From Prevotella sp. (GTDB lineage Bacteria > Bacteroidota > Bacteroidia > Bacteroidales > Bacteroidaceae), in assembly GCA_017618275.1 (NCBI GenBank), contig JAFZUS010000032.1, positions 1 through 32,847 on the forward strand: a stretch of 32,847 nt of DNA, in the 5' to 3' direction. This document shows, piece after piece, positions 23,633 to 32,369 of the stretch (positions are counted from its first letter, which is position 1; the number at the start of each line of letters is the position of its first letter). The position numbers and the translations under genes are program-made. Under the pieces are notes generated by a model. That model was given only the letters and a program-made list of their open reading frames with translations, searched no databases and was not told where the DNA came from.

Positions 23633-25132
23633 TCACTTAATGAGTCCGGCCAACGGGTTGTAGGGTTTCTCCATCAGTTCCTCTATCTTGGTGCTGGCGC
23701 AGGCATAGAGACTGCCGCTCCTCACCTCCTTCACCCCTTGCAGATAGCGCCTCACGGTGGTCTGTGGCAACCTGCCCATAGCAGGCATCAGGGCGGCGGT
23801 CATGTTCTTCGTGTCGGCCTCCGCACCATACACGCCCGTCAGACTGAGCACCAGTGCCATCTCACAGAGGTATTTCGAGCCCGACTTGCCGCAGAGTTTG
23901 TTTCTGGCCTCTTCCTTGATGGCCGAGTCGTAGAGCAGCCACGCCACGAACTCTCCCGGCACAGACTCCCTGACATCCTTATGCAGATAGGGTTTGAGCG
24001 GTTTGAGCGCCTTCTGGCACATCGTCACCAGACTGCTTGTAGACATCTGCCGTTCCTGTTGTCTTCTAAGTTGAGGACAGAGTCTCATCATCTCCTGTTG
24101 CATGAGCGTGTTCATGATACTGAAATGACAGATATTCTGGAAGTCCGCCTCCTGTAGTTCTGCAAAGTGGTCTATGATATGTTTCGTAATCTGGTATTTG
24201 TTCAGGATGAGCAGGCCGTTTTTCATCTTGGCAAAGCGTTCAAACTTCGCACATTCCACGGCCAGAGCCTCAGTCAGTTGTGTACCATGAGCCAGGGCAT
24301 CATCAGAGATGACGATACTGCGCTTCTTCACATCTGCTCCAATGGGTTGGTTCAGATGTCGGCAGATGCCGGTGCTGAGCAGTTCCGCTATCAGTTGGAG
24401 TTGTAGGTTCTGGTATGTCTGAATACTGTCGTCAGGCACGTCCTCCGTAACCCGCTTCAATATGTATTCCACCCACTGCTTGTCGCAGAGTCCCTCCAGA
24501 TGAGTAAAGAAGTCCTCACATTTCTGCTGGTCGGTGTTCCTGATCTTTTTTATTTTCAGTCCAATTTCCTTGAGCAGGCCCACATTCGCGTTTAAGAGAC
24601 TGTTCAGTGTATATACGATTCCCAGTGCGTCCATCTCACCCAGTGGTTCAAAGAGACCGATACCCGTCATATTCACCAACTGCTCATTGTTGTCGTCATG
24701 GCCATACCATTCGGGGTCGAATATCGGGTTACCCCGCACCCAGTTCTTGGCGGTGGCCAGTAGTGGTATGTTCAGGCAGAGAGCCTCCAGCGTCAGTTCC
24801 CTGTCAAGTGTCTTGCTCACCCGTTTCAGTTCAATATGATGGTTCACCAGTTCTGACAGGAACATCATACTGATGATGCGTTTCTGTGCGGAGGAATAGA
24901 AATGGAGTTTCTGGTTGATTTGTGCGCCTCTCAGGGCATCAGACATTCGTTGGTTCAGCCTGTCTGGCGGTGGTGTGCTTTCTGTAGATTCGGGGGGTTC
25001 ATCCAATTGGCAGTTTTCAAGGAAATCCTCAAGGTCGTACGCCTTAAAGACTTCCTTACCTCGGGTGCCGGTGAAAACTCCTTTCTTCTTGCCGTTTCTG
25101 GTCTGGCTGACGTGTGAAAACAATCTTTTCAT
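23633..25132 (-). CDS. 499-aa protein of unknown function
   Basis: This product is not recognised. It is a 499-aa, mostly helical, soluble protein with no signal peptide and no transmembrane segment. The N-terminus is basic (RNGKKKG), followed by an acidic/Pro-rich stretch (about residues 35-60; DEPPESTESTPPP). The rest is amphipathic helix throughout, with no nucleotide-binding or metal motif evident to me. Composition and codon use resemble the adjacent primase-helicase rather than the AT-rich restriction genes. It is transcribed leftward toward the coiled-coil operon but separated by ~206 nt with that operon's own promoter. It may be a further part of that accessory block or an independent orphan. 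Confidence 0.6.
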   Translation of the reverse strand: MKRLFSHVSQTRNGKKKGVFTGTRGKEVFKAYDLEDFLENCQLDEPPESTESTPPPDRLNQRMSDALRGAQINQKLHFYSSAQKRIISMMFLSELVNHHIELKRVSKTLDRELTLEALCLNIPLLATAKNWVRGNPIFDPEWYGHDDNNEQLVNMTGIGLFEPLGEMDALGIVYTLNSLLNANVGLLKEIGLKIKKIRNTDQQKCEDFFTHLEGLCDKQWVEYILKRVTEDVPDDSIQTYQNLQLQLIAELLSTGICRHLNQPIGADVKKRSIVISDDALAHGTQLTEALAVECAKFERFAKMKNGLLILNKYQITKHIIDHFAELQEADFQNICHFSIMNTLMQQEMMRLCPQLRRQQERQMSTSSLVTMCQKALKPLKPYLHKDVRESVPGEFVAWLLYDSAIKEEARNKLCGKSGSKYLCEMALVLSLTGVYGAEADTKNMTAALMPAMGRLPQTTVRRYLQGVKEVRSGSLYACASTKIEELMEKPYNPLAGLIK

Positions 25133-25187
25133 TTGGTTTTTAATTAATTTTAATAAGATAAATGCACATTGTTGTTCAATACGTTCA

Positions 25188-25216
25188 CAAAATTACAACA
25201 ATCCCATGAAAACAAA
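25188..25216 (-). promoter_or_regulatory. Possible promoter of the 499-aa gene
   Basis: On the minus strand TTTG (25216-25213) lies 17 nt before TAATTTTG (25195-25188), which fits TAnnTTTG. The spacing is 2-3 nt short of usual, and the leader to the ATG at 25132 would be about 50 nt, so the call is tentative. Confidence 0.35.
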
Positions 25217-25224
25217 GAAAGAAA

Positions 25225-25321
25225 AGTGGAGAAAACACACCCCACATCGACAGAAAGGCACTTTTTATCGACGAAAACCTAACTGCCATCTGCCAGAACT
25301 GCCATCTGCCAGATTTCAGGA
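25225..25321. repeat. Left copy of the ~96-bp repeat bracketing the R-M island
   Basis: This stretch and 28600-28695 are the same sequence in the same orientation, apart from one extra C near 25235. The repeat ends with two tandem 16-bp units AACTGCCATCTGCCAG (about 25281-25312) and the tail ATTTCAGGA. It lies between the start side of the 499-aa gene and the end of the methyltransferase gene. Confidence 0.9.
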
Positions 25322-25357
25322 CTCAGGATTTCTCATTCTCCGACCCCGTGATTCCTA

Positions 25358-26344
25358 TTATTGTTTCTCTATAGGCTCACTTGCATAACATGCCAAACGC
25401 TCTTCTGGCTCCCACTGTTCAAAATCAATCTCAAGATTGCGTTGATGATGGGGACTTGCAAGATATTTGGTAATGGCAGTGGCAACAAAAGTACCAAGAT
25501 TAACAGGAACGGCATTGCCTATCATCTGTTCAACATCGGTTTTGCTTCCTATAAAACGGTACGAACGAGGGAATGTCTGAATGTAACTGCGTTCCAAAGT
25601 GGTAAGCGGACGAATACCCTCTTTTGACTTCACTGGGTCGTTGGCATGTATTTGATACCCCTCAGGCATAGGGCGATTGACACCACGAACCGTAGGACTG
25701 GGCTCATCAATACTAAATATACCCCGACGGACGTAACTTCTCGGATGGCGATAATAATACTCAATGCCAAGTGACTCGCCAAAATAATCACGCATGGTCA
25801 TGGGCTTCGTTGAAAGACCACTATTAATAAAGGGCTCCATGAAACCATCCATCTCATTCATTTTCCCTATTAGGAAAAAACGCTTGCGCTTCTGTGGAAC
25901 TCCACAATAACTGGCATCAAGAATATGTTGTGATAGTCCATATCCGGCTCTCTTGAAAATCTCTTTAGCATCAATTAGTTTTTGGGTTTTCTCAATCCGT
26001 GCCACGTTTTCCATAACAAACCACTTTGGTCGGACATTACTGACTATTTGAGCAAAGTTGATCGTCAGATCGCCCCTACCACCATCTTCATTTCGCTTCC
26101 CGGCTGATGAGAAATCCTGACATGGAGGCCCGCCAATAATCATGTCTGGCTTTTGCTGGTCTATAATTATTGAACTTAATTGAACATTACTAAGATCCAT
26201 TTCCTTAGCAGGATGATCAAAATTTAGACGGTATACATTCAGTGCCGCCTCCCATTTATCATAAGCGGCAACAATATCATAACCTGCATTCTTGAAACCC
26301 TGGCTCAACCCACCACAGCCACAGAACAAATCAACAACTTGCAT
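25358..26344 (-). CDS. DNA (cytosine-5-)-methyltransferase, type II R-M
   Basis: This 328-aa protein carries the C5-methyltransferase motifs in order: DLFCGCGGLSQGF (motif I, residues 5-17), GGPPCQDFS (IV, catalytic Cys75), MENV (VI), QKRKRFF (VIII) and IGNAVPVNLG (X). Its target-recognition stretch between VIII and X is short. It should methylate the C5 of a cytosine in the partner's site. Its start codon overlaps the endonuclease stop by 1 nt (TAATG), so expression is coupled behind the endonuclease. Base composition is clearly more AT-rich than the housekeeping genes, suggesting transfer. Confidence 0.93.
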   Translation of the reverse strand: MQVVDLFCGCGGLSQGFKNAGYDIVAAYDKWEAALNVYRLNFDHPAKEMDLSNVQLSSIIIDQQKPDMIIGGPPCQDFSSAGKRNEDGGRGDLTINFAQIVSNVRPKWFVMENVARIEKTQKLIDAKEIFKRAGYGLSQHILDASYCGVPQKRKRFFLIGKMNEMDGFMEPFINSGLSTKPMTMRDYFGESLGIEYYYRHPRSYVRRGIFSIDEPSPTVRGVNRPMPEGYQIHANDPVKSKEGIRPLTTLERSYIQTFPRSYRFIGSKTDVEQMIGNAVPVNLGTFVATAITKYLASPHHQRNLEIDFEQWEPEERLACYASEPIEKQ

Positions 26345-27450
26345 TACTCAAATAATTCTGGATGACTAACAATGAACGCATCAAATCTTCTTTCAGGGCT
26401 GAGCAGTTTTTGACCATCACCCAAGATGATGTTTTTAATTTCATATTTGCTAACTCTTGGTTTCGTCAGTTCTCGACACTTCATCAATGGATTTGTCAAC
26501 TTTCCACTAATGGCAAATGCCTTGTCGGTCTTATAATTATAGGCCAAATCGTTCACGATATCAGTATAATTGAATTTCCCAAACTGAGTGTAGTCCCAGA
26601 GCATTTTGTAAAGCCATATAATGGTGCGCTGATTACGCGAAATGTCGTTATCAGCATTAGTCTCTCTTAAACACATTTGAATAACAGAAAGATTTGACCA
26701 TACAAAAACATCAAGACAATCGTCGGCGAAATCTTTCAGTTTCTTGTCAGTCTTCCAAATAGGCTGTATTATAAGAGGTACCTGTTTATTTGTTATATCT
26801 GATGAAACGTCAAGAATTGCCTTGCGAATGGCATCATAGTGTGGCAAAACTTGTCTGATTTCACTCCAATTCTTAATCTCAGTACCAATGGTATTCAACG
26901 TGGCATGCAATTTACTTCTACCCCTTTCATTCTTGTAGCAAGCACATATACTACAAGCCAAAAATAAAATCGTTGGTGATCTCACAACAATCTCACTTCC
27001 ATAATCACATTCTGGTAAATCCTTTGTCGTATTATCAGGGAGTGTTGTCAATTTCACTTCTAATCCGCTAACTGCTAACTCTGTGCAGCGATTTATCATC
27101 ACAAGATCTATTTTCTCTTTCTTTGTAGCACTATAGAACTGCTCATAGGGATAATACTCGGCTTCATAATTGTAGTATGCATCTTCTCCTAAAGGATCAA
27201 CGCCAAGAAGTGTCGTAGTATCAATCTCTTTGTGGATAATATCGTTTTTCTTATTGGTACATATATATATGGGATTTATTCCTATGCTTCCCATATATGC
27301 AACCAAGGAAGCAGGGAAAGAACTATTGAACTGATTCTTACCCCAAGAATCCTCATATCTGTAATCTCTGCTTGAATATTTCTGTCCGAACAATCCGGGC
27401 GAAACACCTTCAACGAGACTAATAATTTCTTTTGTTCTCTTTTTTGCCAT
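26344..27450 (-). CDS. HindVP-like type II restriction endonuclease
   Basis: This 368-aa protein has an N-terminal stretch SWGKNQFNSSFPASLVAYM (about residues 35-53) matching my memory of the HindVP family. A PD-(D/E)xK-type core is suggested by KIDLVMI (Asp115) and GLEVKL (Glu131, Lys133). HindVP enzymes cut GRCGYC; the site here could differ. The gene is AT-rich like its methyltransferase partner, lies 7 nt after the Mrr-like gene and is coupled to the methyltransferase by a 1-nt overlap. Endonuclease before methylase in one transcript is unusual for establishing immunity but known. No C-protein gene was seen. Confidence 0.75.
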   Translation of the reverse strand: MAKKRTKEIISLVEGVSPGLFGQKYSSRDYRYEDSWGKNQFNSSFPASLVAYMGSIGINPIYICTNKKNDIIHKEIDTTTLLGVDPLGEDAYYNYEAEYYPYEQFYSATKKEKIDLVMINRCTELAVSGLEVKLTTLPDNTTKDLPECDYGSEIVVRSPTILFLACSICACYKNERGRSKLHATLNTIGTEIKNWSEIRQVLPHYDAIRKAILDVSSDITNKQVPLIIQPIWKTDKKLKDFADDCLDVFVWSNLSVIQMCLRETNADNDISRNQRTIIWLYKMLWDYTQFGKFNYTDIVNDLAYNYKTDKAFAISGKLTNPLMKCRELTKPRVSKYEIKNIILGDGQKLLSPERRFDAFIVSHPELFE

Positions 27451-27457
27451 AATTCAT

Positions 27458-28375
27458 TTATTCTTCAAAATAATCTGAGTCAATACGCTTTACTTCATAC
27501 ACTTGCTTCGTGCTTACACCTACATTATACTCTATCATATAGCGGGCCAATTCCTGGCCATCAATGAGCACAATCTTCTTGTTAAGTTTCTCAACATATT
27601 GTTTTGCTTCCTTACTATAAGTACTGGTGGTGATAAAAACACCCTTCGTTGCTTTCTGCTCATCCAAAGCACCTGAGAACTGTTGGATCTGTGGTTTTCC
27701 TACCGTATTATCCAATTTATATCTCTTTGCTTGGATATAGATTTTGTCAAGTCCAAGTTTATCCTCATAGATAATTCCGTCGATGCCATCATCATGTACA
27801 TATTGGGTAACTTGGGCAGAATTGGCAAACGAACCTCCATAGCCCATCTTCACCAACAGATCAACCACTAGATGCTCAAAGAAATAGGGAGATTGCTCCA
27901 ATGTCTTTTGAAGCAGATCTGCAGCCAAATCATCATTAATGCTATGATATGCTTGCTCAAGTTGCTCTGTGGGGGTTAAATCTTCATTAACAACTTCCTT
28001 TGTGGAGATTGGAGTTTCTTGTACAGAACTTGATGCTGAGCCGGTAGTATAACTAGCGAACTCCGGGTACTGCATCAAGTCTTGCTTCCGTAAAGAATTG
28101 TGAGAGGCAAGATAGTCCCTGCCTCGCTGAGTAATACGATAGACTCCACGCTGGGGAAGTTCAATCATCAATGCACGACGAAGATATTGGCGCACCCAGT
28201 TCAGCCTGTCAACCATCTGTGTCGTATTTCCACTTTTTGTGCGAAGGTTACAATCCTCGTCCGTGATGTGGAAATAATCGACAATATATTGCCTCATTTC
28301 CGAGATTGTTATGTCCTTGCTGTTTGTCGCAACCAAGAACGGATATAAGAAATCTTCAAATTTTGGTAATGCCAT
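27458..28375 (-). CDS. Mrr-like restriction endonuclease with winged-helix N-terminus
   Basis: With the ATG at 28375 this is 305 aa. About residues 1-90 form an Mrr_N-type winged-helix domain (MALPKFEDFLYPFL, later GVYRITQRGRDYLAS), residues 100-160 are a variable linker, and 165-280 are the Mrr catalytic domain. FEHLVVDLL (Glu167), GIDGII (Asp199) and YIQAKRY (Gln215, Lys217) fit its PD-(D/E)xK core. Such nucleases usually cut methylated DNA. It is first in the R-M transcript and has a TATCTTTG promoter box. The open frame reaches 28477, but that part overlaps the promoter and is not domain-like. Its role beside a type II system is not obvious. Confidence 0.85.
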   Translation of the reverse strand: MALPKFEDFLYPFLVATNSKDITISEMRQYIVDYFHITDEDCNLRTKSGNTTQMVDRLNWVRQYLRRALMIELPQRGVYRITQRGRDYLASHNSLRKQDLMQYPEFASYTTGSASSSVQETPISTKEVVNEDLTPTEQLEQAYHSINDDLAADLLQKTLEQSPYFFEHLVVDLLVKMGYGGSFANSAQVTQYVHDDGIDGIIYEDKLGLDKIYIQAKRYKLDNTVGKPQIQQFSGALDEQKATKGVFITTSTYSKEAKQYVEKLNKKIVLIDGQELARYMIEYNVGVSTKQVYEVKRIDSDYFEE

Positions 28376-28402
28376 GTATTTCGTTTTGTTGTTTCTAAGG
28401 TG

Positions 28403-28410
28403 CAAAGATA
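28403..28410 (-). promoter_or_regulatory. -7 promoter box of the restriction operon
   Basis: TATCTTTG on the minus strand fits TAnnTTTG and lies 27 nt before the Mrr-like ATG at 28375. No convincing TTG is seen at the -33 distance. This is the only promoter-like site found upstream of the three restriction genes. Confidence 0.5.
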
Positions 28411-28465
28411 CGAAATAATCTCGAAAACTTAAAGATTTTGCACAAAAAAGATTATTTTTTTGATA

Positions 28466-28600
28466 ATGCGTCATCACGATACTAGTGGTGTTCTAAAATC
28501 AAAGGTCGCCGTTGAAGCAAATAGGATAATTATGCGTGCTTTCGTTGCTTATCGTCATTTAGCCGAACTACCTCTCGCTGCTACATACCTAGAAAAATGA
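28466..28600 (+). pseudogene. Truncated ORF6N-domain protein fragment
   Basis: A 44-codon rightward frame (ATG 28466, TGA 28598-28600) reads VLKSKVAVEANRIIMRAF followed by VAYRHLAEL. I recognise this as the central ORF6N segment, usually SVLxSxxAVxxNIxIMRAFVxxR, preceded in full proteins by a F-x-E-Q-G-V-A-M stretch that is absent here. The N-terminal two thirds of the usual gene is missing, and the stop codon sits at the start of the right ~96-bp repeat. It is probably dead, or a short remnant left when the restriction island arrived. The rest of 28376-28712 holds only the restriction promoter and the repeat. Confidence 0.5.
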
Positions 28601-28695
28601 GTGGAGAAAAACACCCCACATCGACAGAAAGGCACTTTTTATCGACGAAAACCTAACTGCCATCTGCCAGAACTGCCATCTGCCAGATTTCAGGA
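28600..28695. repeat. Right copy of the ~96-bp repeat bracketing the R-M island
   Basis: This matches 25225-25321 base for base apart from one deletion near 28610 (CACACCCC there, ACACCCC here). It begins at the ORF6N fragment stop and ends 17 nt short of the BspA-like gene's stop. Its inner 40 bp (28648-28687) is repeated again inverted at 32750-32789. Confidence 0.9.
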
Positions 28696-28712
28696 ACAGC
28701 GGTACTCCTTTT

Positions 28713-31700
28713 TTATTCTTGTACGAGAATCTTGGTGAGGGCCACGATGTCGGCAATATCCACTTTACCGTCACCGTTGATGTCAGCATCCTCAACGGAA
28801 TCATCACCCGTCAAACCGGCGATAATATTGGTGACATCCACTACGTCGTGGGAGTCAACCTCACCGTCCATATTGACATCACCCTGAACCTCCACATCAT
28901 CTAAATGGCGGAACACACAGGAAATGCTCTCCTTTGCCTTGTCTTCCGAAGGCACCAGATAGGCTCGGCAAGCAACTACAGATGCTGACGGGTCGGCATC
29001 AGTAACGGGAATCCATTTCTTGTTGCTGTCCAGCATATAGGCTCCAATCTCAACTGCCTCATCATGACTAAGAGGCATGAGTGTACCCCGGAACTCGAAT
29101 CCACTGATGCCACCATCGGTCATCTCTTCCGGCGTGACCTGCATCGTGACGTCAGTTGCACTGATGAAACTGACATCAGCAGTGGCTTCTACCAGATACG
29201 GTTCGTTGGCCTTCACGCTCGCCACTTCTTTAAACACGAGTTTACCACTGCTGTTCTCTGCCTTCAACGAATAGGCCCTGATATCAGCAGGAAGCGGACT
29301 GTCGTACGGCAAACAGAGCGTACTGAACTCCCCTGCGGACAGCGTACGGCTATAGGTCACGTTGTTGGCAGTAAACTCGCTTGGCACGTTAATGGCCTGT
29401 CCGTCAGTCAGTTTAACGTTAGATGCCACACCATCGACAACAATATTATCACCCGTAACATCCGACCCTGATGGCAAGTAGTACAGCACGTTATCCTCAC
29501 CTGCACCCAAAGCCTCTGCCGTCACTGTTTCGTCAAGCGTAGCATTCGTCAGGTCGAAATAAGTGGCGGCACCATTGATGGCAGCACAAGCAGACCTCAA
29601 CTCTGAAATGCTCGAAACACTCTGCACGCCACCCACTTCCTGGTCTGCCTCCTTGATGATGTCGGCGTGGCCAGACCATTTCGTCTTATAACTGTCACCA
29701 CGTCCCTTAGGAACATAAATTGCTTTTATGGGTGAATTATATGATATGAGAGCGTTTGTTTGCGAGGAACCTGCATAAATTGCTGGTGGAAATTTTGTTT
29801 GTGAATACACATAGTTCACAAGAAAATAATCAAATGACGATGATTTCACACTTTCTATCCCTTTGTGTAAAGTCACAGAATTAAGAGACAGTGATGCTAA
29901 AGCATAATCACCCAACGCTGTGATATAATTAGGAATTACAATATCTTCTACTTTTTTCGCCATCAAACCATCAAACATTGGAACATTATTCTCATTAGGA
30001 ATAGCCTCATTTCCACCTTTTACATACAAATTGACATGACCTCTCACAAGCGAATATCCAGACGTATAGAGTCCCAATCCATAATTCCTGAACCATTGTT
30101 CCAGATTGTCAATGTATACATTTACTTTTTCGTTCTTATTAATAAAGGATAAGAACGTAAAGGCGTGTTCTCCCATGTCTTCAACAGAATTGGGTATCAT
30201 CACATCACGGATTTTTGTGTACCAGAATGCATGATCCTTGATAGTTTTCAAGGTACTTGGCAATTTGACTGACCTAATGCATGTACCACCCCAGAACGCA
30301 CAACTTTCAATGGTTTCTACACCTTCAGGAATTACCAAGTCTGTTACCAATTCCTCATTTAAATATAAATTATGTGCAAAAATCAGTGGGTTGCTTGACT
30401 TGAGTTCATACCCCCATCCGCCTCCGTCTTGTTGGTTACCATATTTGATATTGCACCATGCAGACATGTCTTTAATATAAACACCTTGTAATGCCGAATT
30501 TTTAAACGCCTCAGTACCTATATACTCAACACTGGCAGGAATACCAATTCGTGTTAGGGCACCACAATCATAAAATGCCCAGTTGCCAATGGTTTTCAAT
30601 GTTTCAGGAAGATCAACACTTGGCAGGCTTGTACAACCGTAAAACATATTGGAAGGTAGTTCGGTCAATCCTGCAGGGAGTTTGATATTTACCAAATTTG
30701 TACACTCTCTGAACGCTCCTGTTCCCAGCGATGTGACACAATCTGGAATGGTTACGTTTGTCAGGCTAATACATTTTGCGAATGAACCAGCCCCAATGGA
30801 TTGCAAATTCACAGGCGATTTGAGGACAATATTGTCCAAATCGCCACAACTAGAGAATGCATAGTCACCAATCGTCGTAACAGAACTGGGAATCACCAAT
30901 TTGTCGAATCGTTGACAATTGTTGAAAACATGGGGATTGATGGTAGTGATTCCATCAGGGATGATTAATTCGTTTAATTCCTTGCCGTTCAGATAGATTT
31001 TTTTTGCATAAGCCAAAGGATTATTGGTTTTTGTTCCTGCAGGTATCCCAGTATGACTAACATTTTCTCCACCAGGGAAAGTCAATACTGAGCACCAATT
31101 CGTCAAATCGCCTATGTCAACTTTTTCAAGAGCCGTACAGTTTGTAAAAGCCTGATTGTTAATCTCTTTAATATTTTTGCCAAACTTAATTTCTTTTAAA
31201 GATGTACAATCAACAAATGCATAATCTCCTATTGTTTCCAATATTTCAGGGAAATACACTTTTTCTAAAGATGTACAACCACGAAACGCATTGCTACCAA
31301 TATATTTTATATTTTGAGGCAGAGTTACTGTCTTCATGTCTGTAAGACCTAAAAAACACGATGAGGGTAGTGTAGTTTCAATCGCGGGTATTTCGAAATC
31401 TGTCATTAAAACATTATTGACATAGAAATGAGGTATTGTAACTGTTGGATAATTAGCTCCCGTTTCATATGCGCCTTCACGATGGAAAGCATTTGTATAT
31501 AATAGAGTCACGGCATCCATGGGATGGAGCACGTGAATATTCAGTTCTCCACAATTCTCGAAAATACAATTGCTAGTTTTGTCAACATTTAAGAAAGTCA
31601 CTTGTCCATCATCTGATATGTCCACTTGTCTCAAATAACACAAAATATTTACAGTATTGAGAGCACTACATCCACTAAAAGCGCTTTTCCCTATCCATGT

Positions 31701-32369
31701 CACACTTTCTGGAATTGTTACATGTTCTATTAAACTACATTGATAGAATGAAGAAGATCCAATACTTTTCAGTTTATTCGGCAAGGTGATATTCTTCAAA
31801 GATTTACATTGATAAAAACAGTAATCTCCAATGGTTTCTAATCCAGCAGGAAGTTCAACCGTTTCAAGAGCCCAACAAGTACTAAATCCACCAACATATT
31901 TAACGTTCTCTGGTATTTTGATACTTTTTAAAGACATACAAACCTTGAACGCATCCCCTAAAACAGCCAATGAAGTAGGAAGTTCTATTTCACTTAAGCC
32001 TGTACGTTCAAACGCACAATCTCCAATTTCCGTGATTGTATTTGGAAGATGAACTGCAGTAAGTTCTTTACAATTATAAAACGCATACACATCGATTCTT
32101 GTTACAGGATAATCAGTATTTTCGTATGTTACAGATTCAGGAATAGTAACCTCACCAGAATATGCTGGATTCAAATCCATATACCGCTTATTGATATACT
32201 TATTGTTATTGTATGTGACCGCAACACTATTATGATCTGAATTAAATCTGTAATAGATGTTATCAACAACAAAGTCGTACTTAACAGAATAATCACTTCC
32301 ATTAACCGCCCAACAACATATTTGAACAGTTATCATAACTAAAAAAGTTAGCAGTAATCTTCTCATCAT
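28713..32369 (-). CDS. BspA-like leucine-rich repeat surface protein with dockerin-like C-terminus
   Basis: This 1218-aa protein has a Sec signal peptide (about residues 1-22). About 20 LRR_5 (BspA-type) repeats of the form I-P-x-x-V-x-x-I-G-x-x-A-F-x-x-C-x-x-L follow, broken three times by NPL-type spacers (for example SSNPLIFAHNLYLNEELV, about 690). From roughly residue 900 a non-repeat beta-rich region (FSTLCLPYDSP, about 1035) leads to a dockerin-like pair at 1161-1218 (DVNMDGEVDSHDVVD and DINGDGKVDIADIVA) with calcium-binding Asp/Asn positions. BspA-like proteins bind host or other bacterial surfaces. The repeat part is visibly more AT-rich than the last ~330 codons, as if two segments were joined. 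Confidence 0.88.
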   Translation of the reverse strand: MMRRLLLTFLVMITVQICCWAVNGSDYSVKYDFVVDNIYYRFNSDHNSVAVTYNNNKYINKRYMDLNPAYSGEVTIPESVTYENTDYPVTRIDVYAFYNCKELTAVHLPNTITEIGDCAFERTGLSEIELPTSLAVLGDAFKVCMSLKSIKIPENVKYVGGFSTCWALETVELPAGLETIGDYCFYQCKSLKNITLPNKLKSIGSSSFYQCSLIEHVTIPESVTWIGKSAFSGCSALNTVNILCYLRQVDISDDGQVTFLNVDKTSNCIFENCGELNIHVLHPMDAVTLLYTNAFHREGAYETGANYPTVTIPHFYVNNVLMTDFEIPAIETTLPSSCFLGLTDMKTVTLPQNIKYIGSNAFRGCTSLEKVYFPEILETIGDYAFVDCTSLKEIKFGKNIKEINNQAFTNCTALEKVDIGDLTNWCSVLTFPGGENVSHTGIPAGTKTNNPLAYAKKIYLNGKELNELIIPDGITTINPHVFNNCQRFDKLVIPSSVTTIGDYAFSSCGDLDNIVLKSPVNLQSIGAGSFAKCISLTNVTIPDCVTSLGTGAFRECTNLVNIKLPAGLTELPSNMFYGCTSLPSVDLPETLKTIGNWAFYDCGALTRIGIPASVEYIGTEAFKNSALQGVYIKDMSAWCNIKYGNQQDGGGWGYELKSSNPLIFAHNLYLNEELVTDLVIPEGVETIESCAFWGGTCIRSVKLPSTLKTIKDHAFWYTKIRDVMIPNSVEDMGEHAFTFLSFINKNEKVNVYIDNLEQWFRNYGLGLYTSGYSLVRGHVNLYVKGGNEAIPNENNVPMFDGLMAKKVEDIVIPNYITALGDYALASLSLNSVTLHKGIESVKSSSFDYFLVNYVYSQTKFPPAIYAGSSQTNALISYNSPIKAIYVPKGRGDSYKTKWSGHADIIKEADQEVGGVQSVSSISELRSACAAINGAATYFDLTNATLDETVTAEALGAGEDNVLYYLPSGSDVTGDNIVVDGVASNVKLTDGQAINVPSEFTANNVTYSRTLSAGEFSTLCLPYDSPLPADIRAYSLKAENSSGKLVFKEVASVKANEPYLVEATADVSFISATDVTMQVTPEEMTDGGISGFEFRGTLMPLSHDEAVEIGAYMLDSNKKWIPVTDADPSASVVACRAYLVPSEDKAKESISCVFRHLDDVEVQGDVNMDGEVDSHDVVDVTNIIAGLTGDDSVEDADINGDGKVDIADIVALTKILVQE

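Noticed and set aside
25281-25312. CRISPR-like short repeats
   Set aside because: There are only two directly abutting 16-bp units, with no spacers and no cas genes.
28376-28477. Upstream 34-residue extension of the Mrr-like gene
   Set aside because: It contains the TATCTTTG promoter box and is not similar to the Mrr N-terminal domain.
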